Part shown: positions 44,119 to 56,427 of the stretch, one piece after another
Layout of the letters: the number at the start of each line of letters is the position of its first letter
How positions within the stretch are numbered: the first letter of the stretch is position 1
NCBI GenBank assembly: GCA_001599755.1
Contig: BCHX01000002.1
Span: 4,260,330-4,324,329, forward strand
Direction: 5' to 3'
Length of the DNA: 64,000 nt
Origin: Gliomastix tumulicola
Taxonomy: Eukaryota; Ascomycota; Sordariomycetes; Hypocreales; Bionectriaceae
Position numbers and translations under genes: made by a program
The notes under the pieces: generated by a model
Databases searched by the model: none
What the model saw: the letters and a program-made list of their open reading frames with translations, nothing else
What the model was told of the DNA's origin: nothing

Positions 44119-47100
44119 TTATGCATCGCCTGCAGTCCTCTCTGTTGCTTCTGGAATGCCCTCCTTCTTGACGATCGGCTCGCTCCGGGGCGCGAAGGGG
44201 ATGCTGCCGGGAGTGTAATGAAACAGATGGTTCTGCTTCTTCACGGGACTCGGTGTGGCAGCCGGCGTGTTCACGTTTGGAGGCAACCATTTGAGGGACT
44301 CAGCCGAGTCTGTCGGGACGGGAGTAGGTCCTTCTGGCTGATAGGGGATGAAGACGTCAGCAGGATCGCTGCTGGGTTGTATTTCAACATGGGGCACGGC
44401 AGGCGAGCTAGGCGCCAGGGCGGTGCTCCCTTGCTTGTCAGAAGACCAAGTGTCAGCTGTCGTTTGGCGTAGAGGGGGCAGTGTGACCATCTCGCCGAGC
44501 TCATCCTCGGATGGTGTGAAGGCGCTGGCACGCTGATTATGGATATCTGAGGCGGACAACTCATCACTCAAGGGCGTATCGATCGCCTCCGCGATGGAAG
44601 AGCTGGTCCCGGACACTATCGTGGTAGGAGACACCAGAGTCGTCGGAGAAACTAACGGGGTGGAATCGCCGGACCGGACTTGGAGCTTGTCCTCGGAAGT
44701 GACCGAGGCATCTTGCCCAGCCCGGGATCGCTCCCTGGCTTCCTTCTGAGATTGCGTGATGAGATTGATCTTGATACGTTTCATCCCATTTGTAATCTTC
44801 TCCAAGTCATCGTTGGGATCCCCACTGCTACTGCTAGGAGCAGTGGCTTTCGAAGACTCCGGCTGTCTACTCGCTGAAGCCGCGGGCTTTGTTGCCGTCG
44901 CCGTCTTCTTGGTTCCACGTGGCGCTCGAGGAACTGGCTCTTTGCGAGGCGTTGCTGGAGTTCTCGTTTTCTTGACCGGTACACTGTTAGTACTCTGCGA
45001 TCGACCGGCTGTGGCGAGTTCAGGTCGATTCAAGATGGCACCCTGAGTCACATTCATGTCCGTGTGACGATATATTCTGTCTGTACTCGGCATGGGCGGC
45101 AATTCCTCCTTTGGAGCTGCAACAGACACTCCACTAAGCCGTCTGCTGGCTCTGCGAAGAGACTGCGCCGTGCTGGGTTCAGGGGTTGCGCGGGACGATG
45201 CGGTCTGTCATGGATGTTAGTTCTCGTTCTCAACGCTCATTGTGCATGAAAAGGTGATGCTTACCCGGTCAGAGGATGCCGTAGAACTGGCGACTGTTCT
45301 ACGGCGACCCTTGGCTACGTCATCGCCATCTGACTGAACTGGCGCCTTTGGCTTCCTGCCCCGTAAAGCCATTCTGGAGGATGTCCGTTCAGGAGTCGTT
45401 GCTGGGGTGACACCTGTCAGGATTGATTGGCGAGCCTGGCGGGCTCGCGTGGCTTCAGCGTTTAGATCCTCTGCCGTGCAACTGTCTGTCTGGCGATGGG
45501 ATGGGATAAGGATCTTGGAAAGCTCATGCGCCGCGATAGTCCAAGGGACCTCGGGTGGAGGTGGGGATGCCGGCCTAGACATGGCTCTCTGACTGCTAGA
45601 TAGTCCTGAGAGACTGCGGCGCATCTTCACTGGGTCAACCACTTTCGCCGTTGACGCTTGAGTGGGCGAGGAAAAGGTCGAAGGACCGGACTGGCGGGGC
45701 TTCTTGGGGGTTTCAGCGGGAGTCGACATCAGGCTCTCAATCCGATCAAGCTCTTCACTCGCCCACCATGCAGGTTGGTACGGGGGTTCAGAGGAGGACT
45801 CGGGCTCTCGCTTTACCTCAACCGCTTCTGCAATCGTTCCTATCCTCTGACTCATCTCGGCTCCAAGGCCGGCAGGCTCATCCAAGATATTGGTCTGGCT
45901 TGTCTGGCCAATCAGACCGCTGAGATGACTGAGCGTGCTGGAGAACAGCGCTCGATCAGAGTACCCTCCTTCTAGAACACTAATGATCCGGCCGTCGGTG
46001 TGAAGGCCCTCCTCAGCGGCTAGTTTGACGACATCGTGTGATAAACGAGCGTAAAATTCCGTCGGAACGTTGACCTTGTGGCGTTGCATTCCTGAGCTCT
46101 CCCATTCGCTCGCATCAAAGCCGGCAGAGAGGAAGATGGCGGCTTTGGGTGGCTGGTTCGCAGCTCTGAGGCGCTCAGCCTGGTTTTGGAGGTATGCTCT
46201 CGTCTTCTCCAAGAGGATGTAGTATTTAGACTCGTAGAGAGCCCAGAACTCCTGTTCTGTCTTCCATGGCTGGAGATGAACATTCCAGATAGACTGGCCG
46301 TGTGCGTTATCAATGCACAAGCTTGCGTTCTTCACCTTATCTTCGTCGCCTCCTTCACACGGATAGGAGTTGATGTCATGAAGACTGAAGTAGCCGATGG
46401 ATGTCTTCTTCCAGGGCGCCGCATTCTTGGTGGCTAGCGAAGCTCGTGAATTGTGCTGCCATGTGATGGCTTGCGACCCATCCCCATGATGTAGGTCAAA
46501 GTCGATGATGGCGGCATGAGTAAGGCCATGATTTAGGGCGGCGTGCATAATGCCCACATGGACATTGTTCACCCAGCAAAAGCCAGAAGGGTCGCCTGCT
46601 GAGCAATGGTGACCGGGTGGACGCACACCGACAAAAGCTCGCCGGGGCCCTGGCCCTGGAGAGAAGACGGCATCAATGCCCTCACACACGGCACCCAGTG
46701 CACCTTCAATGGCATTTAGAGACTCGGAACATAGGTATAGGTCTCCTTCGTGGAGCTTCGGCTGGTTTGCCTCAGAGCTACCTCGCACTCTCCCTGGTCT
46801 CTGCAGCTCCTTTTCTCCCTTGGCGAGCTTCGCTTCCGCCGAGTCGCACATGAACTTCAAATCTTCCATCCATTTGGTGCCATGAACATTCGTGACGGCT
46901 TGCGAGGTGATGGGGAGCCTCCGTTCGGTCTTGTGAATTCGAAAGGGAATGCTGGTGACGTCGTGAGGCTGGCGTTTCGGGTGAGGAGGTACAGCGCCCT
47001 CACTGTGACGCCCGCCCAGCCGCACGTAGGCTATTGAGATTCCTAGCACGTTTGCTTTGATCCGTTCAGGGCGCTCGACGATAAGACTTAGGTGGTTGCG

Positions 47101-47667
47101 CGACGTTCGGGGGCGTGAGAACCGATGGCCGTACACTGCGTCGTTCAGAATCACCACGGACTGGGTGGGAAGAGTCGAGACGGGGCCATGATGGGCTTCG
47201 AATTCGGCCTTGAAGTAGTCGCTGGCGACACCTGCTGCCGTCAAGGGAGGCTTCTCCTGGATGGGCGGCGACCCAGAAAGCAGCTGGCCCGAGCTCGAGC
47301 GTCGCAACGACGGCTGGGAGGGACCAACGCCGTTGGCCGAGTGGAGCGAGTTCATGGAAGCCTTCCGATGGAGACTAGGGGTCGCCGAGCCAGATCGTTG
47401 CCTGTCGGATGGGCTGCGTGAAGGTGCTCGGCGGCTGGGCGATGGTGAAGGTGACGAGTGTCGGGAAGGGGGCTTCAGGGGCGCCGTGGACGATTTTCTG
47501 GATAAGGGCGAAATAGGTAGCTGATGCTGAGCGTTGGCTGAGGAAGAGGAGTCTTGCGCTATGGAGAGCTGCTGAAGCGATCGTGTCAAGTCGTTGCCAT
47601 CTTCACCTCGGGCTTGGTTATTTGTGGAAGGGCGCCGTGCAGACGGCGTATCGAACAGAGACGCCAT
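44119..47667 (-). CDS. HOS3: Hos3-type histone deacetylase
   Basis: Two exons, complement(join(44119..45204, 45265..47667)), 1162 aa; the intron is 60 bp and phase 0. The catalytic domain occupies roughly residues 180-570. RPPGHHCSAGDPSGFCWVNN contains the charge-relay pair His353/His354, AIIDFDLHHGDGS carries the zinc ligands, and FLSAGFDASEWE and ISVLEGGY complete the arginase-fold active site. It is most like yeast Hos3 and Aspergillus HosB, Zn-dependent lysine deacetylases. The N-terminal 170 residues are Ser/Pro/Arg-rich and disordered. The C-terminal 590 residues are also mostly disordered, with Lys/Arg-rich patches (RGRKPKAP, KGRRRTV) that could act as nuclear signals, and many SP/TP sites. 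That tail is far longer than in the 697-residue yeast protein. The start is MASLFDTPSARRPS at 47667; the frame remains open further upstream, but those residues look untranslated. Confidence 0.93.
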
Positions 47668-48533
47668 GGAAACGTGATTGCGCGGGGCATTAGCCTGGAG
47701 AGCGAGAATGTAGCTAATTGGTAGAGGATTGCAGAGATGAATGGTTCTTCTGCTTGTCCTTTTTCGCTTGGCTTTGGTCCGTGATGGTGCGGTTTGCTGG
47801 TGGTCGAGCAGCCTTGCTGGATGAATGTTTGTTTGGAAAGTTCCCAGTAGGGAAAAAAGGAAAACATCCCCCGCCAATTTCCAGCGCTTCTTCAGTGGAC
47901 CTTGGCTGCCCTGCGCGTCATGAGACGCGGGTCTGGCTAATGGCGACCAGGCATAAATAACAGACTGACACGTGATCTGGATGTAGAAAGAATCGGCGTA
48001 GTGGTAAATCAACTGTTATTATGCATTGTCGCATACAATCTAAAACATTTGAGCCTGTGAGATCAAATCTCTCCGTGAATGATTCGCTATCCTGGATGAG
48101 TCTCTTTGAGTCAGGGTCCTCCAGCAAATACAACCTGCATACAGGAAGCAAAACTGCTGACTAAGGCACGATCTGGGCGCCCACCACGCCAAATACTGTG
48201 GGGTTGGGAATTTTCCACCGAGCTTCGCATCAAGCAAACGCAAACCTTCACATTCTCGAAACACAACCTCACTTCTTCAACCCCCCACACCCACCAGCGA
48301 CCGCGCCTCTCACACCACCAGAACCATCGAGATCATACCAGCGCAGGTCAATTGCGTCTTGCGACCGGCTTTGACGGACTCAGCCAACCCACCTTCAATC
48401 GCGATACCCCGGCAATAGCTCGTCTGGGCGCGAGCGCCGCCCGAGAAACCTCTTCCCAACGGAACCGCTGCGGACGACCGGGAGACGAGTTGGATAACCC
48501 AGTCGGGCGAATTGGCACCACCCTAGCATCGCC
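47668..48533. other. Divergent promoter region between HOS3-like and RBM25-like genes
   Basis: An 866 bp space serving two divergent genes. CA-rich sequence with CACCACCAG and CCCCCCACACCCACCAG lies at about 48270-48330 near the RBM25-like gene. Frames crossing the region are extensions of the neighbouring genes or conflict with them. Confidence 0.55.
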
Positions 48534-51020
48534 ATGGCCTACAATCAATATGGGCGTGGTTAGTCCGCCCTCTCCCAACCTTGTAGGTATGATCGCAATA
48601 GAGAGAGAAGGCTGACCTTGGAAACACTGCGCAGGACATCAGTATGGCCCGCCACCCACATATGGTGGCTACCCCGGGAGTATGGCGCCTCCGGGCATGG
48701 GACCGCCTCCAGGTCTAGGTATGTTTCGATGAGGTTCCCAATCACCAACGCGCCAAGGCTAATGATTCTACGCAACAGCAGCTCCCCCAGGCATGTCCTC
48801 CGCTCCCGGGATGGCCCCAATCGGGCTCCAGCAGCACAACGCACCGCAAGCTAATCGTCCAAGTGGCCTACCACCCAACTTCCAAGCACCACCGAACATG
48901 CCCAACATCAACTTCAATGCCCCCGTGATTCGCCTGGGTACCGGCTCAGGGAAGTCGGGCCCGCCGACAGCTCAGGAGATTGACCGGCCGATGGGGGGAG
49001 GGCACGGCCGTCCGGGGCTCGGTATGGACCGCGGAGCTGACCAAGGTAGGCCAGCCAAGGAGGCCATTGCTACCGTGATGCCCCCAACACCCGAGGAGAA
49101 GCTGCGTACCATCTTCATTCACCAGATACCCGAGAGTCTACATGCCGCCGACGCTATGGAAAACCTCCTGCGGTCCGTCGGCAGTCTTCGGCGATGGGAC
49201 CCTTCGGACAGCGTTTTGGACGACCAAAGGGGCACCAAGTTCGGCTTTGCCCTATTCAACGACCATGAATCGGTAGCGACTGCCGTGAAACTGCTCCACG
49301 ACGAGAGCATCGAGGTTCCAGTCAAGCGGCAATCGTCGGCGACGGAGGATGCGCCACAGGCCGAGACATATGAGGGATTCGAGAAGACGAAGCTTCAGGT
49401 TACGGTCGACCCCAACACAGTGAAGTATCTGGAATCCCGAAATGAGGGCAGGGAGGAAGACGCAGAGTCTAATCCGGCTCTCGAGAGGGCCAGATCGGCT
49501 TTGCGATCCGCCATCCGCGAACTCTTCTACCCCCCGGCTGGAGCTGGAGCAGACGCCGACGGAGACGTCGCAATGAAGAACGCAGAAAATGGTGAGAGTG
49601 TGGAAGTGGTCAACATCACTCTTGCGCAGGATGATGAGCTGGCAGATATTCCTGCCGAGATGCGCGAGGTTGTGGCGGGCGAAATCGCCGCTTTCCGTGA
49701 GCGCAGCAATCAGCGCGACCTGGAGCGTTTGAGAAAAGAGGAGGAGATGGAGGAGATGGAGCGACAGCGCAGTGGCGCGGGAAGGACAACCCGGCTGGAC
49801 GTGCCATCATCGGGTGCCGGCTCGAATGCGATTCCGCTTGGCCCCAGAGGAGGCGGCCCCCTGAACGCCCCGTCAGGTCCCAAGGGTCAGAACGGTACTG
49901 GCAGAATGCCCTTCGTTTCCGGCGGCATCTCGAATGCCGAGTATTCGGTGAACCAGGAAGACGAGGATACCGACGCCGACGACGACGAGCTTCAGCGCCG
50001 ACGCCAAGCTAAGCAAAAGGCGGAGGAAGACCAGCTCTACCTGGAAGCCGAGAGAAAGTGGGTCAATCGCGAACACTCTCGACAGGCTGCTCTCGAGCGA
50101 GAACAAGACCGAGAGAGAAAGGACAGCGAAACGTTTGATCGTCGAAAGCAGGATCAGCTTGAACGCGAGAAGTCGTGGGATGATGAGAAAGAGAGCAGTC
50201 GCAAAGCACACCCTTACTACAAGGACCATGCTTCTTGGGTGAGGAAGCGACAGATGGACCGCCAGGAGGAGGAGGCCCGGGACGAGAGCGACCGACGGGC
50301 CGAGCAGAGTGAGCGGAGGAGAGAGAAGGCGGACTTGGAGAGGGCCCGAGGCATGGCGGACTCGTTCCTCGACCAGCAAGCCGAGGAGATGGAGAAGAGC
50401 AAGACCGAAGCGGCGCCCGCTCCCCAGCCTTTCAAGCTGTCTCTTGGAGCTGCCGCTCAGAAAGCTCAAGCGTCCCGCGGCGCACAGCGACGTACTGTTG
50501 CTGAAGTGGAGGGTCTGCTGGATGACGAGGAGGCAGACACGACGACGAGGCGAGCGCTCATTCCTCTCGACTTGGATAAATCTTCTGGTGCAGCGAGTAT
50601 GAGCGAAGAGGAGATCTCGCAGGCCGTACGCGCGCTGGCACAAGAGATCCCCTCGGACAAGGACGGCCTTTGGAAGTGGGAGGTCAAGTGGGAGTTCATG
50701 GATGAGTCTATCGTCCGAGGCAAGCTACGGCCCTTTGTCGAGAAGAAGATCGTCGAGTATCTTGGCGTGCAGGAAGAGATGCTCGTGGAGGCGGTCGAAG
50801 AGCATCTGCGAAATCACGGAACTGCGGCCGGTTTGGTGGATGAGCTTGAAGGAGTACGTATACCCCGACTGCCGATTCATCCATTATGTTCAGATTATGT
50901 TCAGACATGCTAACCCGTTGACAACAGCCACTTGATGACGAGGCCGAGGACCTGGTGAAGAAGCTCTGGAGGATGGTCATCTTCTTTACGGAGTCAGAGA
51001 AGCGCGGGCTTCCCGCGTAA
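48534..51020 (+). CDS. RBM25-like RRM/PWI splicing factor
   Basis: Four exons, join(48534..48558, 48635..48718, 48779..50853, 50928..51020), 758 aa; introns are 76, 60 and 74 bp. The N-terminus is Gly/Pro/Met-rich (GHQYGPPPTYGGYPG, MAPPGMGPPPG). An RRM-like domain spans about 145-225 (LRTIFIHQIPESL, GTKFGFALFNDHE). The centre is a highly charged Glu/Arg/Lys coiled region, as in the RE/RD-rich segment of RBM25. A C-terminal PWI domain (KWEVKWEFMDE, LRPFVEKKIVEYLG, LWRMVIFFTESEKRGLP) is completed only by the last exon. Animal RBM25 associates with U1 snRNP and modulates 5' splice-site choice; a similar nuclear role is inferred. Two tiny 5' exons, the first of 25 coding bases, are supported because the joins keep frame and make the Gly-rich start continuous. 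Confidence 0.92.
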
Positions 51021-51598
51021 TCAGGAGATGGTTCGCATTGCTTTAGGAGAGGACTTGTTTAAGATACAGCATGGGTTGTACAAGTATGCGCAGACCCGGG
51101 GGTCAGGGTCTCATCTGTTTGAGTTTTCGGATAGGGAATTTATCAATGCTCATGAGGGCTGCTTCTTTCAATTCTTTTGATTGTAGCTGTGCTGTCAACT
51201 GTCATCTTGCGTGTCCGCCAGGAGGTCGCCCAGCTAGACACTTAGTCCCGTCTCCCATTACCATCAAGCACTGAGCGACAGATAGCTTTGGCAATGTCTT
51301 AATTAATGCTAATGAATTTGTCAAAGCTCAGAGTCTTTGTGTGCTGTATTACATCTACAGTATCGAACCATTTCTTGGCTGGCTGGGCCGAGGTCCAACT
51401 ATGCTGAACCCCGCCATCGCCTATCGCTTAACCGAACTGACTAACATCTGGGGAACTTCTGTTCCCAGCGTCCCGGGCATCCGTCCATGACTTAAAAATC
51501 CGGGGTCGAGTGAGCCGCTCACCGACACAATCCAGGACAATTGGATCAATGTGATTGATCTTTTCGATTCTCTATCCATTCATCCATCCCCCCATTGA
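51021..51598. other. Tandem intergenic spacer
   Basis: 3' flank of the RBM25-like gene and promoter of the crotonase gene, both on the plus strand. It is AT-rich around 51290-51360. No gene or RNA was recognised. Confidence 0.55.
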
Positions 51599-52528
51599 AT
51601 GCCTCGCCTGTACCACGGCCGCCACGGCTCCCACCTGTACACGCTCAGCTACACGACCTTCCCCCAGCGCGTCATCATGTCCCAGACCTTCGCCAGCCCC
51701 CCTCCCTCCATCCCGGACGTCGTCGTCTCCGTCCCCGCGGACCACGTCCTCCTCGTCACGCTCAACCGGCCGCAGCAGCTCAACGCGCTCCGCCGCGAGG
51801 CGCACTACCTCCTCGACCAGCTGTGGACGTGGTACGAGGCGGAGCCGAGCCTGCGCTGCGCCGTGCTCACGGGCGTCGGCCGGGCGTTCTGCGCGGGCGC
51901 GGACCTCAAGGAGTGGCACGAGAAGCACGCCGGCGGCGAGGCGCAGGGGGACCAGCAGTCCAAGGGGGAGAAGTGGACGGAGAGGGGCTTCGGCGGGATG
52001 AGCAACCGGCGCGGGAAGAAGCCCATCATCGCGGCGGTCAACGGGCTCTGCTTCGGCGGCGGCATGGAGATGGTCATCAACTGCGACATGGTGCTGGCCA
52101 GCGACAACGCGCGGTTCGGCCTGCCCGAGGTCGGCATCGGCGTCATCGCGCTTGCGGGCGCCCTGCCTCGTCTCACGCGCCTCGTCGGCCGTGCCCGGGC
52201 CTCGGAGATGGCGCTGACGGGACGGACCGACTACACGCCCGAGACGATGCTGGACTGGGGCATCGTCAACAGCATCGTGCGCGCGCCGCGGCGCGTCGTC
52301 AACGAGGCCGTGCGGTGGGCGGCCGAGGTGGCCGGCAACTCGCCTGACTCGGTCATTGTCACCCGCGAGGGCCTGCTGGGCGGCTGGGACGCCGAGAATC
52401 CCTGTGCGAGTACAGACAGGGTTGGCAGGGGGCTCTACGCGCAGATGGACGCCGGGGAGAACATGCGCGAGGGCGTGGCGAGCTTCATCGAGAAGCGGAA
52501 GCCTGTGTGGAAGGACAGCAAGCTGTGA
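51599..52528 (+). CDS. Enoyl-CoA hydratase/isomerase (crotonase) family protein
   Basis: A single-exon gene of 309 aa, or 283 aa if translation starts at Met27 (51677). The crotonase fold is evident: VLLVTLNRPQQLNAL opens the CoA-binding core, FCAGADLKEW (Gly100-Asp102) forms the first oxyanion hole, and NGLCFGGGMEMV gives the GGG loop and Glu157. FGLPEVGIG supplies Glu177, so both acidic residues used for hydration in classic enoyl-CoA hydratase are kept. The substrate could be a short or medium enoyl-CoA from beta-oxidation or branched amino-acid breakdown, for example 3-methylglutaconyl-CoA. The N-terminus from Met1 (MPRLYHGRHGSHLYTLSYTT) is basic and free of acids, so it could be a mitochondrial presequence; the shorter start would remove it. 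No peroxisomal C-terminal SKL-type signal is present, although the protein ends DSKL. Confidence 0.92.
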   Translation: MPRLYHGRHGSHLYTLSYTTFPQRVIMSQTFASPPPSIPDVVVSVPADHVLLVTLNRPQQLNALRREAHYLLDQLWTWYEAEPSLRCAVLTGVGRAFCAGADLKEWHEKHAGGEAQGDQQSKGEKWTERGFGGMSNRRGKKPIIAAVNGLCFGGGMEMVINCDMVLASDNARFGLPEVGIGVIALAGALPRLTRLVGRARASEMALTGRTDYTPETMLDWGIVNSIVRAPRRVVNEAVRWAAEVAGNSPDSVIVTREGLLGGWDAENPCASTDRVGRGLYAQMDAGENMREGVASFIEKRKPVWKDSKL

Positions 52529-54252
52529 TTGGAGGTCTCATGTGGATGAGCCATGTATCTACTATTATCCATATGTCTCGTGGCTTTTGTCTTGGGATTT
52601 GTTAGACATATTGGAATGTTCGAATCTCCCTAGTTATACCAGGAAGCTGGGCATGAACCCGAGCCTCCGCCAGGTCGTATTTTCCAAGCTGTACGAAGTA
52701 GGGGTTACATCGACTTTTCTGTTCAACCGCCGTACAATACGAGCCACTGCTTTCGAGCGCCATGTCTCTGCTTAGCGGCACCAGCTTTGAGCCTCCGAGG
52801 GCCAATAGAGACTGAACGTGATTGTCTCTGAGACCTCAAACGCCTGAGCTAGTTTTGTCTGTGCGCCTACTCGTTATACTCCGTACAGAGGCTTCAAGGG
52901 AGGGGTAAGCTGGAGATAGCGGCTGTAGCTAAGAACTACTAGGGACGGCCCCGACCGGGAGGATCAGTGACTTTTTGCCAATTGCCGGCAATTGTTAGTG
53001 TTACCTCTATTCTCCGGATGCTCCCCAGCTTCCACGTCACGTCTGTACCACACCAGCTCGAACCTGGGAAGTCAAGCAATGCTCGTCCTACCTCACCGTG
53101 CTCGCTCAATGAGCATGTGCATCGTCCGTGCTGACCGAAGAATACGCCCTCCGTCCCAAGATGATGGCTAATGACGATCTCTGCGGCCGGTGGGCCTATA
53201 ATAAGATCGTGATTTGATATTCCTCTGAAGGCCCGACCAATGACCGGGGGCCAGCGCGCACCGACAATCGCCATGCAGTATTAGCGCAGGTGAGCATTTC
53301 GCCGCTCTCTTTCCCTCGCGACCGACCCAGCTCCAGACTCTCGTTATCGGCCTCCATCGACTGTGCGGTGACTGGTGCTTTTTGGTGGTCTAAGACATCC
53401 TGGGCGCACATCCCATGCACGCCGCTCTGCCCAAAAGCCCACCGCGGCCGCCTCCATTGGCCAATGCCCTCCTCCACCGCGACTTCATTGGCGGCTGTAG
53501 ATGAAGCCGAGCAGGGATCAACGGGAGGGGTTCGACCGGTTCAGCTGCCCTCTGGCATGCGACGCCCTTGAAAGCGGAATAGGCTGACCGACGGTTCCAG
53601 CATCGTGCATGCGTGCTACTGTCGTTGTGTACTCGTACTGAGCCCGTCTTTGTACTCGGCCGGAGCTTTCCCTCGCATGTGCCGGCGCAAATGCGTGTAC
53701 TTGCGACATACGTACGGTACGAACATGGGCGCTTTTGCGGAGATCATCTTGTCTCGTTCGCCCGTCGCTTGTCGAATCACCGTCGAGGGATATGCAGGGC
53801 AACGAAAAAAAGAGGAAAAGGAAAGGGACGGCCCAGGGAGAGGGGATGCGTCGACCTACCTCTTTATTGCCTAATGCACAAGGTGCTTTTATTGGTACGC
53901 CACCGGTCGATGACGCTTTCCTTCTGATTCTCCCGCTCCTTCTCCTTTTCCCCCCTCGAGGCGACTGGCGCGGAAGGTGCGAGACTGTTCAGATATTTGG
54001 GAAGGAAAGACCGAAGGCACGGGACGCGTACCTTCCGATGCATGTCTCTCCCTAGACGTCACCACATCTCATAAGTGAGACACTCTGGGATATCATCTCG
54101 ATACCACCTCGCTGCGTCGCCATCCTGTTCCTTCAGCCGCTCCATCACCTGCATATCCTATCACACTACCCGGCCACCGTACAGCTGGCGCTGTAACCCT
54201 CCTCTTTTCTCCTCAATATTTTTTGGTCCTTTTTTGGCTCTCTTTGCCCGCC
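52529..54252. other. Intergenic region upstream of the DUF2235 gene
   Basis: About 1.7 kb without a recognised gene. Near 53455-53494 there is a cluster of CCAAT boxes (listed separately). CT-rich DNA at about 53930-53960 and 54200-54245 precedes the start codon of the hydrolase, as expected for a fungal promoter. Confidence 0.55.
53455..53466. promoter_or_regulatory. Palindromic double CCAAT box, CATTGGCCAATG
   Basis: A perfect 12-base palindrome places two CCAAT pentamers back to back, and a third inverted copy (ATTGG) follows at about 53488. CCAAT is bound by the fungal HAP complex. It lies about 790 bp upstream of the DUF2235 start codon, far for a core CCAAT element, so function is uncertain. 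Confidence 0.4.
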
Positions 54253-56427
54253 ATGGATCCCGAGAGGCTTGATCCCAATGCTGCTCGCGGAGACGCTGCC
54301 TCAGTCCTGTCGGATGAGAATGCTGCCGCAAACAAGAACTCCAACGCTGAGCATGTCGCCCGTTCTCGTGGGGCGCGGAAGCTGGTTCTCTGCTTTGACG
54401 GCACCGGCAACAAGTTCCACGGCGATGACAGCGATAGCAACATCCTCAAGATCTTCCGCATGCTGGATCGGACGGCCGATGATCAGTATCATTATTATCA
54501 GCGTAAGACTCTCGAGATCATATGGACACATTCATACTGACCCTGTTGCAATACAGCTGGTATTGGCACGTATGTGGCTTCCGGATCCCTCACGCATACT
54601 GGCACTCGCGCCCGCCTCAAGTCCTGGTACACCAAGGCCAAGGACTCGGCCATCGGCTCCTCCTTCGACCACCATGTCGTCGGTGGCTACCGCTTCCTCA
54701 TGCGCTTCTACAACCCCGGCGACGAGATCTACATGTTCGGCTTCAGTCGCGGCGCCTACATTGCCCGCTTCCTCGCCGAGATGCTTGACCACATCGGCCT
54801 CCTCTCCCACGGCAACGAGGAGATGGTCAAGTTCGCTTGGAAAGCGTTTTCCCAGTGGCAGTGCCGTGCCCAGAGCGTTGGCTCCGACGAGGAAGTTGCC
54901 GCCGCCAACGCTGAGAAGCGCAAGATGTTCGAGTTCATGAAGGGCTTCCGTGAGACCTTCTCCCGCCCCGTTGGCCGCATCAAGTTCCTAGGTCTCTTTG
55001 ACACTGTCAACTCGGTTCCTCGCTTTGAGACGGCTTGGATGCAGCGCAGCAAGTTCCCGTATACGGCCCGGAGTAGTGCCCAGGTCATCCGACACGCTGT
55101 GAGCATCGACGAGCGCCGGGCCAAGTTCAGACAGGACCTCATGTACCAGGGCAACCCCAGAGCTAAGAACGATCATAAACACTGGGCGTATTGGAACCCT
55201 TGGTCTCGGGGTGCTGGAACTGCCTCGACTGCCGGTGACGCTCCGATCGACGAGAAAAGGGAGGAGAATGGGGAGCAGAACCAGTCTGAGCCTCAGGGTC
55301 GCAAGAAGTCAGTTGGGGCTCCTTCACAGGGACGATCTTCCACCGATCGTGGTCGGACTGCGAACCGCTATCTGAACGTCGATGGCCAGAAGAAACCCGC
55401 TTATCAGAACCAGAACCAGAACAGCGACTATGCACCCTACCGCGCTCGGTCTACTTCGCGCCGAAGGGTTGCAGACTGGAAACATGGCCACCACAGGCTC
55501 CACAAGCAGCATCAACCGTCCGGTAACGTGGACTCTATGTCCGTGTTGTCTGGTGTCTCACCCTCGGCCTGGGAAGATGATGGTGGCCAGGACATCGACG
55601 AGGTCTGGTTTGCTGGCGGCCACGCTGACGTCGGCGGCGGATGGGAGATGCTCGAGGGCAGGAAGAGCGCTAGCCATGTGCCTCTTGCCTGGATTGTACG
55701 CGAGGCCATGCGCGCCGGGTTGCCGTTTGATCCGGAGAAGGTGAATCAGTTGGGCTGCGCTTGCTCGCTGGACTGGGATGCGAGTAATCCATCCAAGCTC
55801 CAGGCCGACGTAAAGAAGCAGAGAATGGAGCAGCGAAAGCAGGGTGAGACCAACGTGCCTGACATCAGGCTCCAGAACGGGGCCGACGCCGTCCCAACAA
55901 CACCAACGTTCCCTGAGTCGCCTACACTGGATACAAAGGTCTCAGGACTTGGCCATCATCATGGCCATCATCATGATGACGATGACGATGATGACGAGGA
56001 GAAGCTCTTCCACGGCCTCATGCACCGTGCGCACACGGCGCCCATCCACGACTCGCTCGAGTACGGCCAGGGTCTTGGATGGATCGCCGTGACGGCTTGG
56101 AAGACAATGGAATGGATGCCCTTTGCTCGCATGGATCTTAAGGCCAACGGAAGCTGGGAGCCCATCCGGTGGCCGCTGCCTCGTGGCGAGACGCGTGATG
56201 TGCCTGACAACATCCGCGTCCACGGTAGTGTCCTTCGACGTATGAAGGAAGATCCCAGCTATCGCCCAGGCAACCTCATTGTCGGTGGCGGTGGCAGGGG
56301 TGTGAGGAAGGCGCCGGAAGAGTACGGCATCGGCGAGTGGGATTGTGTCGCCGATGAGGGAGACCCCATTGGCGAGATTTGGGTGAGAACGGTAGTGCCT
56401 GAGGTGGCCGAGTCGACCGCTGAATGA
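54253..56427 (+). CDS. DUF2235 alpha/beta hydrolase-like protein
   Basis: Two exons, join(54253..54502, 54557..56427), 706 aa; the 54 bp intron join restores YYQPGIGTYVASG, a hallmark of DUF2235 proteins. LVLCFDGTGNKF opens the domain, GFSRGAYIARFLAEML holds the GxSxG nucleophile Ser147, IKFLGLFDTVNSVP gives a candidate acidic residue, and WFAGGHADVGGGW supplies the His-Asp block. Bacterial members include type VI secretion phospholipase effectors (Tle1); in fungi the substrate is unknown, with a lipid esterase role possible. A long Arg/Lys/Gln-rich disordered insert (about 240-345) splits the catalytic region. A striking His and Asp cluster at about 550-566 (HHHGHHH followed by seven Asp) precedes the C-terminal lobe. 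There is no signal peptide, so it is probably cytosolic. Confidence 0.93.

Noticed and set aside
49873..50643. A 256-codon minus-strand frame within the RBM25-like gene
   Set aside because: Leu/Ser/Phe-rich antisense of the Glu/Arg-rich coiled region, a known artefact of GAG/CGA codons.
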